A stretch of DNA of 64,000 bases from assembly GCA_002375695.1 (NCBI GenBank), contig DFMO01000006.1, positions 124,001-188,000 on the forward strand, written 5' to 3'. This document shows positions 25,544-35,264 of this stretch, piece after piece; the first letter of the stretch is position 1, and the number at the start of each line of letters is the position of its first letter. Origin of the DNA: Flavobacteriaceae bacterium UBA3591 (GTDB taxonomy: Bacteria; Bacteroidota; Bacteroidia; Flavobacteriales; Flavobacteriaceae). A program made the position numbers and the translations under genes. The notes beneath the pieces are model-generated. The model was not told the DNA's origin. It saw only the letters and a program-made list of their open reading frames with translations, and did no database searches.

Positions 25544-25834
25544 TTATTCAGAAAGCTGGCTTATACAATGGTCAATTTCCCGAATAAGAGCGTTTATCTT
25601 GAGTTTAGTTTCTCGTTTATGTTGGTCACTGCCAAGCATTGAATTTGCTAATTTTAAAGAGTTGCATTTTTCAGTCCAGGCTTTAATTTCGTTTTCAAAA
25701 TATTCCTGTTTTAAATGTAAATCTTTTAGTTCTTCTTCTAATGCTGCGTTGGTTTTTTTTAAATTGTCATGCCTTTTAAGCAGCTCGTTAATTCTATTTT
25801 CAAGAGAATCAACTATTTCAAAAAGATTACTCAT
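25544..25834 (-). CDS. Coiled-coil protein upstream of ZapA (ZapB-like?)
   Basis: 96 residues, almost all predicted coiled coil (heptads such as IVDSLENRINELLKRHDNL then NAALEEELKDLHLKQEYFENEI). There is no signal peptide and no enzymatic motif. It is the first gene of the zapA operon, 9 bases before zapA. By size and position it could be a ZapB-like partner that links ZapA to the septum or nucleoid. Some databases carry this family under a phenylalanyl-tRNA synthetase label, which the sequence does not support. The partnership is inferred from position. Confidence 0.72.
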   Translation of the reverse strand: MSNLFEIVDSLENRINELLKRHDNLKKTNAALEEELKDLHLKQEYFENEIKAWTEKCNSLKLANSMLGSDQHKRETKLKINALIREIDHCISQLSE

Positions 25835-25861
25835 TAAAATCTGTCTTCAATACTTCTTTCA

Positions 25862-25892
25862 CAAAGTTAGTATACCATCGCTAATTAACAAA
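25862..25892 (-). promoter_or_regulatory. Promoter of the zap operon
   Basis: On the minus strand TTTG (complement of 25889-25892) is separated by exactly 19 bases from TAACTTTG (complement of 25862-25869), a full match to the Bacteroidota consensus. Transcription would begin about 20 bases before the coiled-coil gene. Confidence 0.75.
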
Positions 25893-25983
25893 CAGTTTTC
25901 TGTTTTTTTTGTATTATTGAAAATATGTTATAATTATACTGTGCTTATCTCATTAAATTAGTGCGTATTATTATTTTTGCTAT

Positions 25984-27675
25984 ATGAAAAAGATATTTTT
26001 TTTGCTACTGCTTTGTAGTAGTCTTACCTATGGACAAAACAACATTCCCACAGATTATTTTTCAAACCCACTAGATATAAATTTAGTTTTATCTGGCAAT
26101 TTTGGCGAAATGCGCGCCAACCACTTCCACAGCGGTTTAGACCTTAAAACAAAACAAAGAGAAGGCCTACCCGTTTATGCGCCTGCCGATGGCTATGTAA
26201 GTCGTATTAACGTTCAGCACTACGGCTATGGCAAGGCATTATACATCCTTCACCCCAACGGTTACACTACGGTTTACGCTCATTTGCGCAGTTTTGCCGG
26301 CGAAATTGAACAGTACGTGAAAGACACCCAATACCAACGAGAAACTTTTGTTTTGGAGCTTTTTCCGAAGAAAGATTTGCTGGCCGTTAAAAAAGGCGAC
26401 CTTATTGCATATACCGGAAATACTGGCGGTAGCGGCGGCCCGCACTTACATTTCGAAATACGCGACGCATCGCAACGCCCTATGAACCCGTTGCTATTTG
26501 GGATTGATATTCCAGATTCAAAAAAACCAATTGTTAGCGGGCTATTTGCCTATCCTATTGGCGAAGATGCACACGTTAACCAAGGACAAAACAGAACCAA
26601 ACTACGCTTAATTAAACAGCGGGATGAAAATTATAAAACCGAAAACATAACTGCTTTTGGAAAAATAGGTTTTGGAATAAGCACCTATGATCAGCAAGAT
26701 GGGGCATCTAATAAAAACGGTGCCTACCGTATTGAAACTCGTTTTAACGGCACTCAAAAATTTGAAGTTTTATTCAATAAATTTTCTTTTTCTGAAACGC
26801 GTTACTTAAATCGATATACAGATTATGAATATTACGAGACTAATAAAACGATGGTACAAAAACTTTTTCGTCAAGAAAATAACCCGTTGAGTATTATTAC
26901 AAACGAAGACGAAAACGGCTATATAACGGTAAAAGACAGTTTAAGTTCAATTTATACCGTAGAGGTAAAAGACTTTAAAGGCAACAGAATGTATATTACG
27001 GTGCCAATTGAAGGCGCTAAGCTCGATATTTTAGAAAAAAGAAATATTAAAGAAACAGAAGATTTTATTACTGCAAACCACGCTACCTCCATCACAAAAG
27101 GAAAGTTTAGTGTGTATATTCCTGCAAATAGCCTTTATGAAAACACTTATTTAGATATTCAAGAAAATGGCGATGTACTTAAACTGCACGAAGATGTAAT
27201 TCCAATTCATCGCAACATTACTATTTCGGCAGATATTTCGGCATATACCGAAGCAGACAAAGACAAATTATACATAGGAAGACTAAACTATAAAGGCGAG
27301 CCATATTATACATCGACCACCCGAAAGGGAGATAAATTGGTTGCAAAAACGCGTACTTTTGGTAATTATACAATTGCTTTAGATAACACCCCTCCCACTA
27401 TTACACCAATTAATTTTTCTGAAGGAAAGTGGATAAGCAACGAAAACTTTTTAAAACTTAAAATTACCGACGATTTAAGCGGGATTAGTGCGTATCGTGC
27501 AACAATTAACGGTAAGTTTATTTTAATGGAATACGATTATAAAAAAGACCTTATTACATATAATTTTAATGATAACGTTAATCTTGAAACTGAAAATAAT
27601 TTAAAAGTTATCGTAACAGATAATGTTGGAAATAGTACTACATTTGAAACACAATTTTTCAGAAAACGACTCTAA
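25984..27675 (+). CDS. M23 family metallopeptidase (LytM-like)
   Basis: 563 residues with a signal peptide (MKKIFFLLLLCSSLTYGQ). The peptidase domain is N-terminal (about 25-190): HFHSGLDLKTK gives the first His and the Asp ligand, and GGPHLHFEIRD the HxH motif, so zinc and catalytic residues are intact. The remaining about 370 residues are beta-rich and hold Ig-like domains (DNTPPTITPINFSEGKW and DDLSGISAYRATING). It should cut peptidoglycan cross-links in the periplasm. TATTTTTG stands five bases before the ATG. The TonB receptor gene follows 3 bases after the stop. Confidence 0.93.
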   Translation: MKKIFFLLLLCSSLTYGQNNIPTDYFSNPLDINLVLSGNFGEMRANHFHSGLDLKTKQREGLPVYAPADGYVSRINVQHYGYGKALYILHPNGYTTVYAHLRSFAGEIEQYVKDTQYQRETFVLELFPKKDLLAVKKGDLIAYTGNTGGSGGPHLHFEIRDASQRPMNPLLFGIDIPDSKKPIVSGLFAYPIGEDAHVNQGQNRTKLRLIKQRDENYKTENITAFGKIGFGISTYDQQDGASNKNGAYRIETRFNGTQKFEVLFNKFSFSETRYLNRYTDYEYYETNKTMVQKLFRQENNPLSIITNEDENGYITVKDSLSSIYTVEVKDFKGNRMYITVPIEGAKLDILEKRNIKETEDFITANHATSITKGKFSVYIPANSLYENTYLDIQENGDVLKLHEDVIPIHRNITISADISAYTEADKDKLYIGRLNYKGEPYYTSTTRKGDKLVAKTRTFGNYTIALDNTPPTITPINFSEGKWISNENFLKLKITDDLSGISAYRATINGKFILMEYDYKKDLITYNFNDNVNLETENNLKVIVTDNVGNSTTFETQFFRKRL

Positions 27676-27678
27676 CCC

Positions 27679-30144
27679 TTGCTTTTGAAAACAAACAAAC
27701 TAACACTCACGCTGCTTTTTAGTCTTATTGTAACCGTTGTTGCAGCTCAAAAAGCTACCATTAAAGGAATTATTTTAGACGAATTTAATACGCCGCTCTC
27801 TGGTGTAAACGTCACTTACCAAAACAACGGAACTATTTCCGATTTAAATGGTTTCTACCTATTAGAAATACCTTCAAACCAAGAAGTTGAAGTAACCTTT
27901 TCGCACGTAGGGCATAAAAAAGCAAAACTTAAATTTAATTTAAGTGCAAATGAAGACTACGAATTAAACCCCGTTTTAAAAATTGACGTTGAGCAAATTG
28001 CCGAAGTTGTAATTTCGGGTCGTGAAAATAGACGCATTGAAGGATTAGTAAATATTGAACCCGAAGTAATAAGAAAAATGGTTGGTGCCAATGCGGGCGT
28101 AGAAAACTTGTTAAAGTCACTACCCGGGGTTAGTGGTAACGACGAATTAAGTACGCAATACGCCGTGCGGGGTGGAAATTACGATGAGAATTTGGTTTAT
28201 GTAAACGAAATTGAAGTTTATAGACCATTTTTAGTACGAAGCGGTCAGCAAGAAGGTTTAAGCTTTGTAAATAGTGATCTAACCAGCAATGTAGATTTTT
28301 CGGCAGGAGGGTTTCAAGCAAAGTACGGCGATAAATTGTCGTCGGTTTTAGATATTACATATCGCCGCCCAGTAAATTTTGGAGCCTCTGTAGATTTAAG
28401 TCTTTTAGGTGCCAGTGCTACTGTAGAAGGTATTTCAAAAACCGGAAGGCTTTCGGGTATTTTAGGGATGCGCTATCGCGACAACAGTTTACTTGTAGAC
28501 GCCAAACAAACCGAAACCAATTACCGTCCAAAATTTGCCGATGCGCAAACCTATTTAACATATAAATTCAACAATAAGTTTGAATTGAGTTTTCTTGGAA
28601 ATGTATCAATCAACGAGTACAACTATGAGCCGCTAACGCGACAAACCAACTTTGGGACACTTACAGACCCTATTGCGCTACTGGTGTTTTACGAGGGTCG
28701 TGAAGAAGATAGATACAATACTTATTTTGGAGCTTTAAAATCTACTTGGGTAGTTTCAGATAATTATACTGCCAAATTTATTAGCTCGCTTTACCAAACT
28801 ACCGAGCAGGAATATTTTGATATTTTAGCCGAATACCGATTAGGCGAGGTAAATACTGAAATCGGCGGTGAAAATTTAGGCGAAGTAACTTTTACTAGAG
28901 GTATTGGCGGACAACTTACGCACGCTCGAAACGATTTGGACGCGCTAATATTTAATTTTGAACACAAAGGAAATCTTTCGCTTGAAGATAATAATATTGA
29001 ATACGGAATTAAATACACCCGCGAAGATATTCGCGATCGCGTTCAAGAATACGAAATAATCGATTCGGCAGGATTTTCTATTCGTCCACCAATATTCCCT
29101 CCAAATAATCAACCGTATGAAGCCGATACTTCTCCCATTGTTCCCTATACCGATGTACGCGCCTTAAACGATACCCAGATAGATAGAATTTCGGGCTATG
29201 CCCAATGGAGCCGAAAAACAAATTTAGGAAACAGCCAGTTATGGTTAAACGCAGGGGTTCGTGCACACAATTGGACAGTAAGCGGAAAAGGAATTACCAG
29301 CAATACACAAACAGTTTTTAGTCCGAGAGCACAGGTTTCTTTAAAACCAGATTGGGAGATGGATATGTTATTCAGGCTGTCTGGAGGGGTTTATCACCAA
29401 CCGCCATTTTATAGAGAATTGCGCGATTCAACTGGGACCGTCCAACCCAATGTAAAAGCACAACAGTCAATTCATTTAGTACTAGGAAACGATTACAGTT
29501 TTAAAATGTGGGATCGCGCATTTAGATTAAATTCTGAAATATACTACAAACATCTAACCGATGTTAACCCGTATACGTTAGAAAATGTTCGAATTCGTTA
29601 CCGAGCTAATAACAACGCCGTGGCATACGCCTACGGAGTAGATTTGCGTTTAGCTGGCGAATTTGTGCCCGGTACCGAAAGCTGGTTAAGCTTAGGATAT
29701 TTAAAAACCGAAGAAAACATAAACGACCGCGGTTATATTTTTAGACCCACAGACCAGCGTTTAAAAATTGGAGTACTCTTTCAAGACTATGTAAAAGTAA
29801 TTCCTTCGTTAAAAATGTATTTAAATCTTACGTATAACACTGGTTTGCCAGGTGGTTCGCCAAGTTATGCCGACCCTTACAACTATCAAGTGCGTTTGCC
29901 CGATTACAAACGTGCCGATCTTGGTGTGAGTTATGTAATAGTAGATAACACAAAACTACGCGATAGCGGCTGGTTAAAGCCTTTTAAGGATCTGTCTATT
30001 GGTGCCGAAATATTCAACATTTTCGATGTACAAAACTCAATTACAAATACTTTTGTAAGAGATGTTTATACAAAAGTGCAGTATTCAATTCCTAACTATT
30101 TAACTCCACGTGTTTTTAACGTAAAACTTTCAGCGAGGTTTTAA
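27679..30144 (+). CDS. TonB-dependent receptor with carboxypeptidase-regulatory-like domain
   Basis: 821 residues. After the signal peptide (...LLFSLIVTVVAAQ) comes a CarboxypepD_reg-like domain (KATIKGIILDEFNTPLSGVNV). A plug domain follows with GVENLLKSLPGVSGNDELSTQYAVRGGNYDENLVYVNEIEVY and then the 22-stranded barrel. It imports an unknown ligand across the outer membrane with TonB energy. No SusD partner is adjacent, so it is not a canonical polysaccharide locus. It follows the M23 gene by 3 bases. The start is a TTG (27679) or a second TTG two codons later; no ATG fits the signal peptide. Confidence 0.93.
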   Translation: MLLKTNKLTLTLLFSLIVTVVAAQKATIKGIILDEFNTPLSGVNVTYQNNGTISDLNGFYLLEIPSNQEVEVTFSHVGHKKAKLKFNLSANEDYELNPVLKIDVEQIAEVVISGRENRRIEGLVNIEPEVIRKMVGANAGVENLLKSLPGVSGNDELSTQYAVRGGNYDENLVYVNEIEVYRPFLVRSGQQEGLSFVNSDLTSNVDFSAGGFQAKYGDKLSSVLDITYRRPVNFGASVDLSLLGASATVEGISKTGRLSGILGMRYRDNSLLVDAKQTETNYRPKFADAQTYLTYKFNNKFELSFLGNVSINEYNYEPLTRQTNFGTLTDPIALLVFYEGREEDRYNTYFGALKSTWVVSDNYTAKFISSLYQTTEQEYFDILAEYRLGEVNTEIGGENLGEVTFTRGIGGQLTHARNDLDALIFNFEHKGNLSLEDNNIEYGIKYTREDIRDRVQEYEIIDSAGFSIRPPIFPPNNQPYEADTSPIVPYTDVRALNDTQIDRISGYAQWSRKTNLGNSQLWLNAGVRAHNWTVSGKGITSNTQTVFSPRAQVSLKPDWEMDMLFRLSGGVYHQPPFYRELRDSTGTVQPNVKAQQSIHLVLGNDYSFKMWDRAFRLNSEIYYKHLTDVNPYTLENVRIRYRANNNAVAYAYGVDLRLAGEFVPGTESWLSLGYLKTEENINDRGYIFRPTDQRLKIGVLFQDYVKVIPSLKMYLNLTYNTGLPGGSPSYADPYNYQVRLPDYKRADLGVSYVIVDNTKLRDSGWLKPFKDLSIGAEIFNIFDVQNSITNTFVRDVYTKVQYSIPNYLTPRVFNVKLSARF

Positions 30145-30166
30145 AAGAAAGATTGAATAAAAAATT

Positions 30167-30198
30167 AAAAAGCTGCTAAATTAATTTAGCAGCTTTTT
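30167..30198. terminator. Bidirectional terminator after the TonB receptor
   Basis: A perfect 14-bp stem (30167-30180 with 30185-30198, core AGCTGCTAAA) and a TTAA loop between convergent genes, with A and T tracts on either side. Confidence 0.9.
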
Positions 30199-30211
30199 TT
30201 AAATTCAGTTT

Positions 30212-31366
30212 TTAAATTCCGTTGTCAATAAAGTCTTTAAGCACATCTACTACGTAATCCACTTCTTCTTTTGTATTAAAACTAGAGAAAGAAAAGCGTA
30301 GCGACGGTTTGCTTAAATCTTCTTTAGAAAGAATTTGATTTAAAACGTGAGAGCCACCCTCGCTCCCACTTTGGCAAGCGCTTCCTTTACTACAGGCAAT
30401 ACCTTTTAAATCTAATTGAAATAGTAGTAACATTGCTTTTTCTGCTGTAATTGGCAGACAAACATTTAACAACGTATACGTACTACTTTCGTTTTTATCG
30501 CAATTACCGTTAAATTTTACTTCTGGAAAATTAAAGGTTAATTGCTCTTTAAAATAGTCTTTTAATTCGGTAATATACTTTCGCTCTTTTTCGAGTTTAT
30601 GGTAGGATATTTTAAGCGCTTCGGCCATTCCAGCAATGGCGTAAACGGCTTCAGTTCCAGCGCGTAGACCACGTTCTTGTTCGCCTCCGTGAATTAAAGA
30701 GCGTAAACCAGAATTTTTTCGTACAAAGGCAAATCCCGCTCCTTTTGGTCCGTGAAATTTATGCGCAGCAGCTGCGGCAAAATCGACAGGAGTTTCGGTA
30801 AAATCTAATTCAAAGTGCCCAACAGATTGTACTGTATCGCTATGAAATAAAGTATTGTGAGTTTTACACAAATTAGCAACTTTGTCAATGTCTAGCACAT
30901 TTCCTATTTCATTGTTAACATGCATTAAACTCACCAAGGTTTTTTTATCTGAATTTGTCAATAATTTTTCAAATCCGTCATAATCAATTTCACCACAATC
31001 GTCTAAACTTACATATTCAACTTGAATATTATTGTTTTTTTCGAGCCACTCTACAGTATGTAAAACGGCGTGGTGCTCTATTTTACTGGTAATAATTCTT
31101 TTTACACCAAGATCGCGAACGGCGCTATTTAAAATTAAATTATCGGCTTCGGTTCCACCCGAAGTAAAAATTATTTCGCTTGCCGATACATTTAAAAGCT
31201 TGGCAATATCCTTTCTCGCATTTTCAAGTAATGATTTAGCAGACCTACCATAAGAGTGTGTAGATGAAGGGTTTCCGTACTCAACTTTTAATACTTCGGT
31301 TATACACGTAATAACATCTTCGCGCAACTGCGTGGTCGCTGCATTATCAAAATATACTTTCTTCAT
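30212..31366 (-). CDS. Cysteine desulfurase
   Basis: 384 residues of the class V aminotransferase fold. The opening YFDNAATTQL, the SGGTEADNLIL motif and HKFHGPKGAGF with its PLP-binding lysine are all present. The active-site Cys lies in GSACQSGSEGG. It removes sulfur from cysteine for Fe-S clusters or other thio-cofactors. The short Cys loop resembles the IscS/NifS group I type. No iscU, sufU or thiI is adjacent, so whether it is the main Fe-S enzyme cannot be said. A TATTTTTG element (31449-31456, minus strand) probably drives it. Confidence 0.92.
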   Translation of the reverse strand: MKKVYFDNAATTQLREDVITCITEVLKVEYGNPSSTHSYGRSAKSLLENARKDIAKLLNVSASEIIFTSGGTEADNLILNSAVRDLGVKRIITSKIEHHAVLHTVEWLEKNNNIQVEYVSLDDCGEIDYDGFEKLLTNSDKKTLVSLMHVNNEIGNVLDIDKVANLCKTHNTLFHSDTVQSVGHFELDFTETPVDFAAAAAHKFHGPKGAGFAFVRKNSGLRSLIHGGEQERGLRAGTEAVYAIAGMAEALKISYHKLEKERKYITELKDYFKEQLTFNFPEVKFNGNCDKNESSTYTLLNVCLPITAEKAMLLLFQLDLKGIACSKGSACQSGSEGGSHVLNQILSKEDLSKPSLRFSFSSFNTKEEVDYVVDVLKDFIDNGI

Positions 31367-31630
31367 GGGATTTTTTTTACCTTAAAAACAGTACTTATAG
31401 CTACCTAAATCAACCTTAAAAGACTTACTTGTTTTTTATTTTACGTCGCAAAAATACATATTAAAACAAATTTGAAAGCATTTCAGTTAAAAAGAAATGC
31501 GTTACTTTGTGACACTTTTTATAATTAACTTTTTAAAGCGTCAAAATTAAATTATAACCACTTTGTAGCTATATATTTAGACTATTTCGCTTCAATAAAA
31601 TGATAAATTAAGATATATCAAATTGTATTT

Positions 31631-32521
31631 ATGAAAAAGTTTTTCGGTTTCTTAATATTTGCTTGTTCAATACTACAAAGTTGCGACGACGGAGATATAA
31701 TTATTACAACTTTTAATTTTGACGACGCTACGCTAAAGGCGTGTGGCGATGCTGGAAACCACGTTTTTTACAAGGTAAATCCAGAGGCTTTTGAGAGTCT
31801 TTCGCTTAAATTAAATGTAACCGATAGCCTTTATAATGTTGAAGGAACCAAAATTTATAACCTGGACGGAACCAACAATTTTGTTAACTATAGAACTTAT
31901 AATGGCGCCATTGGCAACAATTATTTTTGCAGTAGCGTTCCGCCAACTGCTCCAAAGGTAACCGTAAATTACCTTGCTGCTTCTGGCACCGCAGAGTTTA
32001 CGACCGTTTTTAATTATGACGATAACGATGGTGTACCTGCCGATAAAGAATTTGAAGGAGATACCGATGGCGACGGTATCCCCGATTTATACGATGCAGA
32101 CGACGATGGCGATAATGTACCAACAGCTTTAGAATTAGACATTCAAAATAACGATGGCGATGACAACCCGCTAACAAACCCTTTAGACACCGATGATGAT
32201 GGCATTCCAGATTACTTAGACCCCGACGATGACGGCGATAGTGTAATTACGCGTCACGAAGACAAAAATATGGACTTAGACCCTCGAAACGATGTTACAG
32301 ATCCTAGCGTGGGCGCAGATTATTTAAATCCGGCAGTAGCGAATGCTTATCCCGTAAACGAGTACATCCCACACGAATACACCATAACTAAAAGTGTAAA
32401 AATTGTATTAAAAAACCTTGTGTTGGTTAGTGGCGAAGAAGAAATTACTATTGAAACCCTTACTATGGGAACTTTAGAAAACGTTGAAATAATCCTAAAA
32501 ACGATTACGCCCGAATTTTAA
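31631..32521 (+). CDS. Lipoprotein with thrombospondin type 3 calcium repeats
   Basis: 296 residues. The signal ends ILQSC (Cys18) before DDGD. A beta-rich N-terminal part (about 25-125) precedes a run of Asp-rich repeats (about 130-215): DTDGDGIPDLYDADDDGD, then DTDDDGIPDYLDPDDDGD. These are typical thrombospondin type 3 (EF-hand-like) loops that bind calcium in tandem. A last segment of about 75 residues (YIPHEYTITKSVKIVLKNLV) is beta-rich again and unlike known domains. It is a surface-exposed lipoprotein of unknown role. It faces the Smr gene tail to tail, with only 3 bases between the stop codons. Confidence 0.78.
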   Translation: MKKFFGFLIFACSILQSCDDGDIIITTFNFDDATLKACGDAGNHVFYKVNPEAFESLSLKLNVTDSLYNVEGTKIYNLDGTNNFVNYRTYNGAIGNNYFCSSVPPTAPKVTVNYLAASGTAEFTTVFNYDDNDGVPADKEFEGDTDGDGIPDLYDADDDGDNVPTALELDIQNNDGDDNPLTNPLDTDDDGIPDYLDPDDDGDSVITRHEDKNMDLDPRNDVTDPSVGADYLNPAVANAYPVNEYIPHEYTITKSVKIVLKNLVLVSGEEEITIETLTMGTLENVEIILKTITPEF

Positions 32522-32524
32522 CAT

Positions 32525-33076
32525 TTAACCATTGCCTACATTTTGATAGATGTAAACTTCGGTAGCGCCGCGGCCGTACTTTTGGTAATCGGCGTCGTAA
32601 AATTTTAAATTTTCGTAGCGGTTAAATAAATATTCAAGTTCGGCTCTTAGCACACCCGCTCCTACCCCGTGAATAAATACAATTTTTTGAATGCGCTTGG
32701 CAATGGCAAATTCTAATTGTCTTTTTGCAGTATCTAGTTGAACGGTTAGCATTTCATAATTATCCAATCCTCGCGTATTTTTTACTAATTGATTTATGTG
32801 TAAATCAACTTCCATGGGTGGTAAACTGCGTTCTTTTGGCTTAATGCGTTTAGTTTTTCTCGGTTTTTTACTTTCTTTTTCTGAAATTACGGTTGAAATA
32901 TCCATTTGCGCAAGATCGTTTTTTGTAATAGAACCATCTACTACAATTAATTCATTTTTCTGAAAATTTAATTCAAAATCATCTGTAGTAATAACGGTTA
33001 CTTCGGCGCCTTTTATCGCTTTTACAACTCCCGAAATATCATCGTCGAGAACCGAAACTTTATCACCTATTTCCAT
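32525..33076 (-). CDS. Stand-alone Smr-domain protein with KOW-like N-terminus
   Basis: 183 residues. The N-terminal about 50 residues form a small KOW-like beta domain (IGDKVSVLDDDISGVVKAIK). A Lys/Arg-rich linker follows, then a C-terminal Smr domain (about 95-183). It has the PMEVDLHINQL entry (conserved DxH), the VFIHGVGAGVLRAEL loop (HGxGxG) and the ending YGRGATEVYI. Smr domains nick branched DNA or cut mRNA in stalled ribosomes. The mutS2-like gene at the window start lacks this domain, so this protein may supply it in trans. That is an inference. Confidence 0.85.
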   Translation of the reverse strand: MEIGDKVSVLDDDISGVVKAIKGAEVTVITTDDFELNFQKNELIVVDGSITKNDLAQMDISTVISEKESKKPRKTKRIKPKERSLPPMEVDLHINQLVKNTRGLDNYEMLTVQLDTAKRQLEFAIAKRIQKIVFIHGVGAGVLRAELEYLFNRYENLKFYDADYQKYGRGATEVYIYQNVGNG

Positions 33077-33251
33077 AAAAAACTATTAATTGTTTATTTA
33101 TTTGCGCAGAATTTACATCTGCACAACTATCTCGTAACGAAAATATTACGTAATTTGCGCCAGATTGTAAAATTTGTGGTAATTAATTTATAAATTTATA
33201 CGATAATAAAAATTTTGTGGTCCCCCATCAAGATTTTTAAAATGCAAAAAT

Positions 33252-35162
33252 ATGAAAAACCTACTACTCTTTTCTATATTCCTACTAACCACTGCAAACA
33301 TATTTGCCCAATTACGCGTTAGGAAAAATAGCGGTAATGACACTTACATTTATGTAGACAATACCGTATTATTCGTGGAGCAAGAAATATCTTTAGGGCG
33401 AAACACGCCAGGTGGAAATACCGAAGCAAGCATTTATTTACGCAACAACGGGCAACTTATTCAAGGTAGCAGTAATAGTAATAACAGTGGCCGCGGGCAA
33501 ATTTCGGTACAACAAAACACACCGGTTACCAATGCTTATGCATACTATTATTGGTGTTCGCCTGTAGGAGATTCGGGGTATTTAACTACCGGTCAAGGTG
33601 GTGGAAATAAAAATTTTGGCGTTGGACTTTTATACGAACCCCAACCCGGGACTAGTGAAACAGCAGCACAACAAGTAGCAACAACCAGCGGTTTAAACGG
33701 GCTTACAACCAGCCCTATTACAGTTTCCACGCGTTGGCTTTACACTTTTGAATCGCCGGGTACTGAAAGAGAAGGAAACTATACAGCTATGGGGGGCGGG
33801 CTTAATGCTCCTCCCGGATTTGGATTTACTATGAAAGGCGTGGGAGAGGGAAATCCTGGCCACGACCAAGTTTATGAATTTAGAGGAAGACCCAACAATG
33901 GAACTTTTCAAATTCCTGTTGGGCCTGATTTAATGACTTTAACGGGAAATCCATATCCTTCTGCCTTGGACCTTAATAAAGTTTTTTATGATTTGCCAGA
34001 TAATAATGCCTTACAGACATTTTGGTATTATGATGAGGACAGAACCGTTCCATCACATTATTACGCTACTAAACCCTTTGGTTATGGCGTTTACACCATA
34101 GGACCAATAGATACAGATGGAGATCCTTATGATGGTGATAACCTTGGTGAATATGCGGCAGCACCATTTTCCTACTATACCTCTGGTGGAGGCACTACAG
34201 GTCCCGGAGGCACAAGCAGTAATAGCGATGACAACAAACGATTTGCGCCCATTGGACAAGGTATAATGTTTGTAGGTGATGCTTTAGGCACAGTAAAAAT
34301 TAAAAATTCTCACCGAGTTTTTTTTAAAGAGGGTGATTCTGGTTCTGTGTTTCAAAAAACCAATAATCAAAACTTTTCTGCGGATGATTCTTCAAACCTG
34401 GGAAGTCAGGCTTCCATTGAGGAAGAATTTAATCAAAGAAATAGTACACCTAAAATGCGTCTTTGGACTATTTTTGATAAAATGGTTACACGTGAAAAAT
34501 TAATTGTTTTCTATGATCATGCTACTGACGGGTATGACCGTGGCTTAGATGGACTAAGCGCTCAAGATTTACATACAGATGCGTATTTCCCCATTGGACC
34601 AGACAATGACCGACTGCCTTATGTAATTAACGGTACAAATTATGAGCCTGAAAAATATATTCCAATTGCTTTTAAGATTAGAAATACTAGTCTAGTTGAA
34701 TTGCGTTTGGTTGAAGAGGTAAATCCGCCGTACGAGCGCGCTTATCTTTACGATAGTGTTGAAAACACCTATAAACAATTAAATGGTACAAATATAGCCA
34801 GAGTTACGCTTACCCTTACTCCTGGCACTTATGACGATAGGTTTTTTATATTTTTTAGAGGAAACAGAAGAGGTTTACCAGTGCCAGATATAAATTCGGA
34901 AAATGCCTTAACTACAAATGTGAGTTTTTTCCAAAACAATTCAATTAAACAATTAGAAATTAGAAATCCCGAAGCGCATAGCTTAAAATCGGCTTCGGTG
35001 TATGATATGAGTGGGAAACTAGTTATTTCAGAAAGAAACTTGGGCGATAATACTAATTACAGCTTTTATACTGGCAACCTTAGTAGCGGCGTATATTTGG
35101 TAAAACTTATAACCGAAAACGATATTGTTATCGACTATAAAGCGGTTGTTCACAACAAATAA
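33252..35162 (+). CDS. Type IX-secreted protein with C-terminal sorting domain
   Basis: 636 residues with a signal peptide (MKNLLLFSIFLLTTANIFAQ) and a C-terminal T9SS type A sorting domain (about 565-636: LKSASVYDMSGKLVISERNL, then LSSGVYLVKLITEN). The middle is beta-rich with many Gly/Asn/Pro loops (for example GGGTTGPGGTSSNSDDNK) and no enzyme motif. It would cross the inner membrane by Sec and the outer membrane by T9SS, then be attached or released at the surface. The large Gly/Asn-rich body suggests a surface adhesin or matrix protein. It is monocistronic with a strong terminator. No operon partner. Confidence 0.9.
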   Translation: MKNLLLFSIFLLTTANIFAQLRVRKNSGNDTYIYVDNTVLFVEQEISLGRNTPGGNTEASIYLRNNGQLIQGSSNSNNSGRGQISVQQNTPVTNAYAYYYWCSPVGDSGYLTTGQGGGNKNFGVGLLYEPQPGTSETAAQQVATTSGLNGLTTSPITVSTRWLYTFESPGTEREGNYTAMGGGLNAPPGFGFTMKGVGEGNPGHDQVYEFRGRPNNGTFQIPVGPDLMTLTGNPYPSALDLNKVFYDLPDNNALQTFWYYDEDRTVPSHYYATKPFGYGVYTIGPIDTDGDPYDGDNLGEYAAAPFSYYTSGGGTTGPGGTSSNSDDNKRFAPIGQGIMFVGDALGTVKIKNSHRVFFKEGDSGSVFQKTNNQNFSADDSSNLGSQASIEEEFNQRNSTPKMRLWTIFDKMVTREKLIVFYDHATDGYDRGLDGLSAQDLHTDAYFPIGPDNDRLPYVINGTNYEPEKYIPIAFKIRNTSLVELRLVEEVNPPYERAYLYDSVENTYKQLNGTNIARVTLTLTPGTYDDRFFIFFRGNRRGLPVPDINSENALTTNVSFFQNNSIKQLEIRNPEAHSLKSASVYDMSGKLVISERNLGDNTNYSFYTGNLSSGVYLVKLITENDIVIDYKAVVHNK

Positions 35163-35202
35163 CTTACCAACAAAAAATTTCACTAAACCATTACCAAAAA
35201 AC

Positions 35203-35236
35203 AAAAAACGGCTCTGAATAATCAGAGCCGTTTTTT
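35203..35236. terminator. Bidirectional terminator after the T9SS cargo gene
   Basis: A perfect 15-bp stem (35203-35217 with 35222-35236, core CGGCTCTGA) with a four-base loop between convergent genes, A and T tracts included. Confidence 0.92.
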
Positions 35237-35264
35237 ATACATTTCAATATTTTAGTTTTGAAGG

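Noticed and set aside
25533..25961. A 142-residue open frame antisense to the coiled-coil gene
   Set aside because: It covers the zap promoter and the coiled-coil gene on the other strand and has Ser/Phe-rich composition typical of a shadow of Lys/Glu coding sequence.
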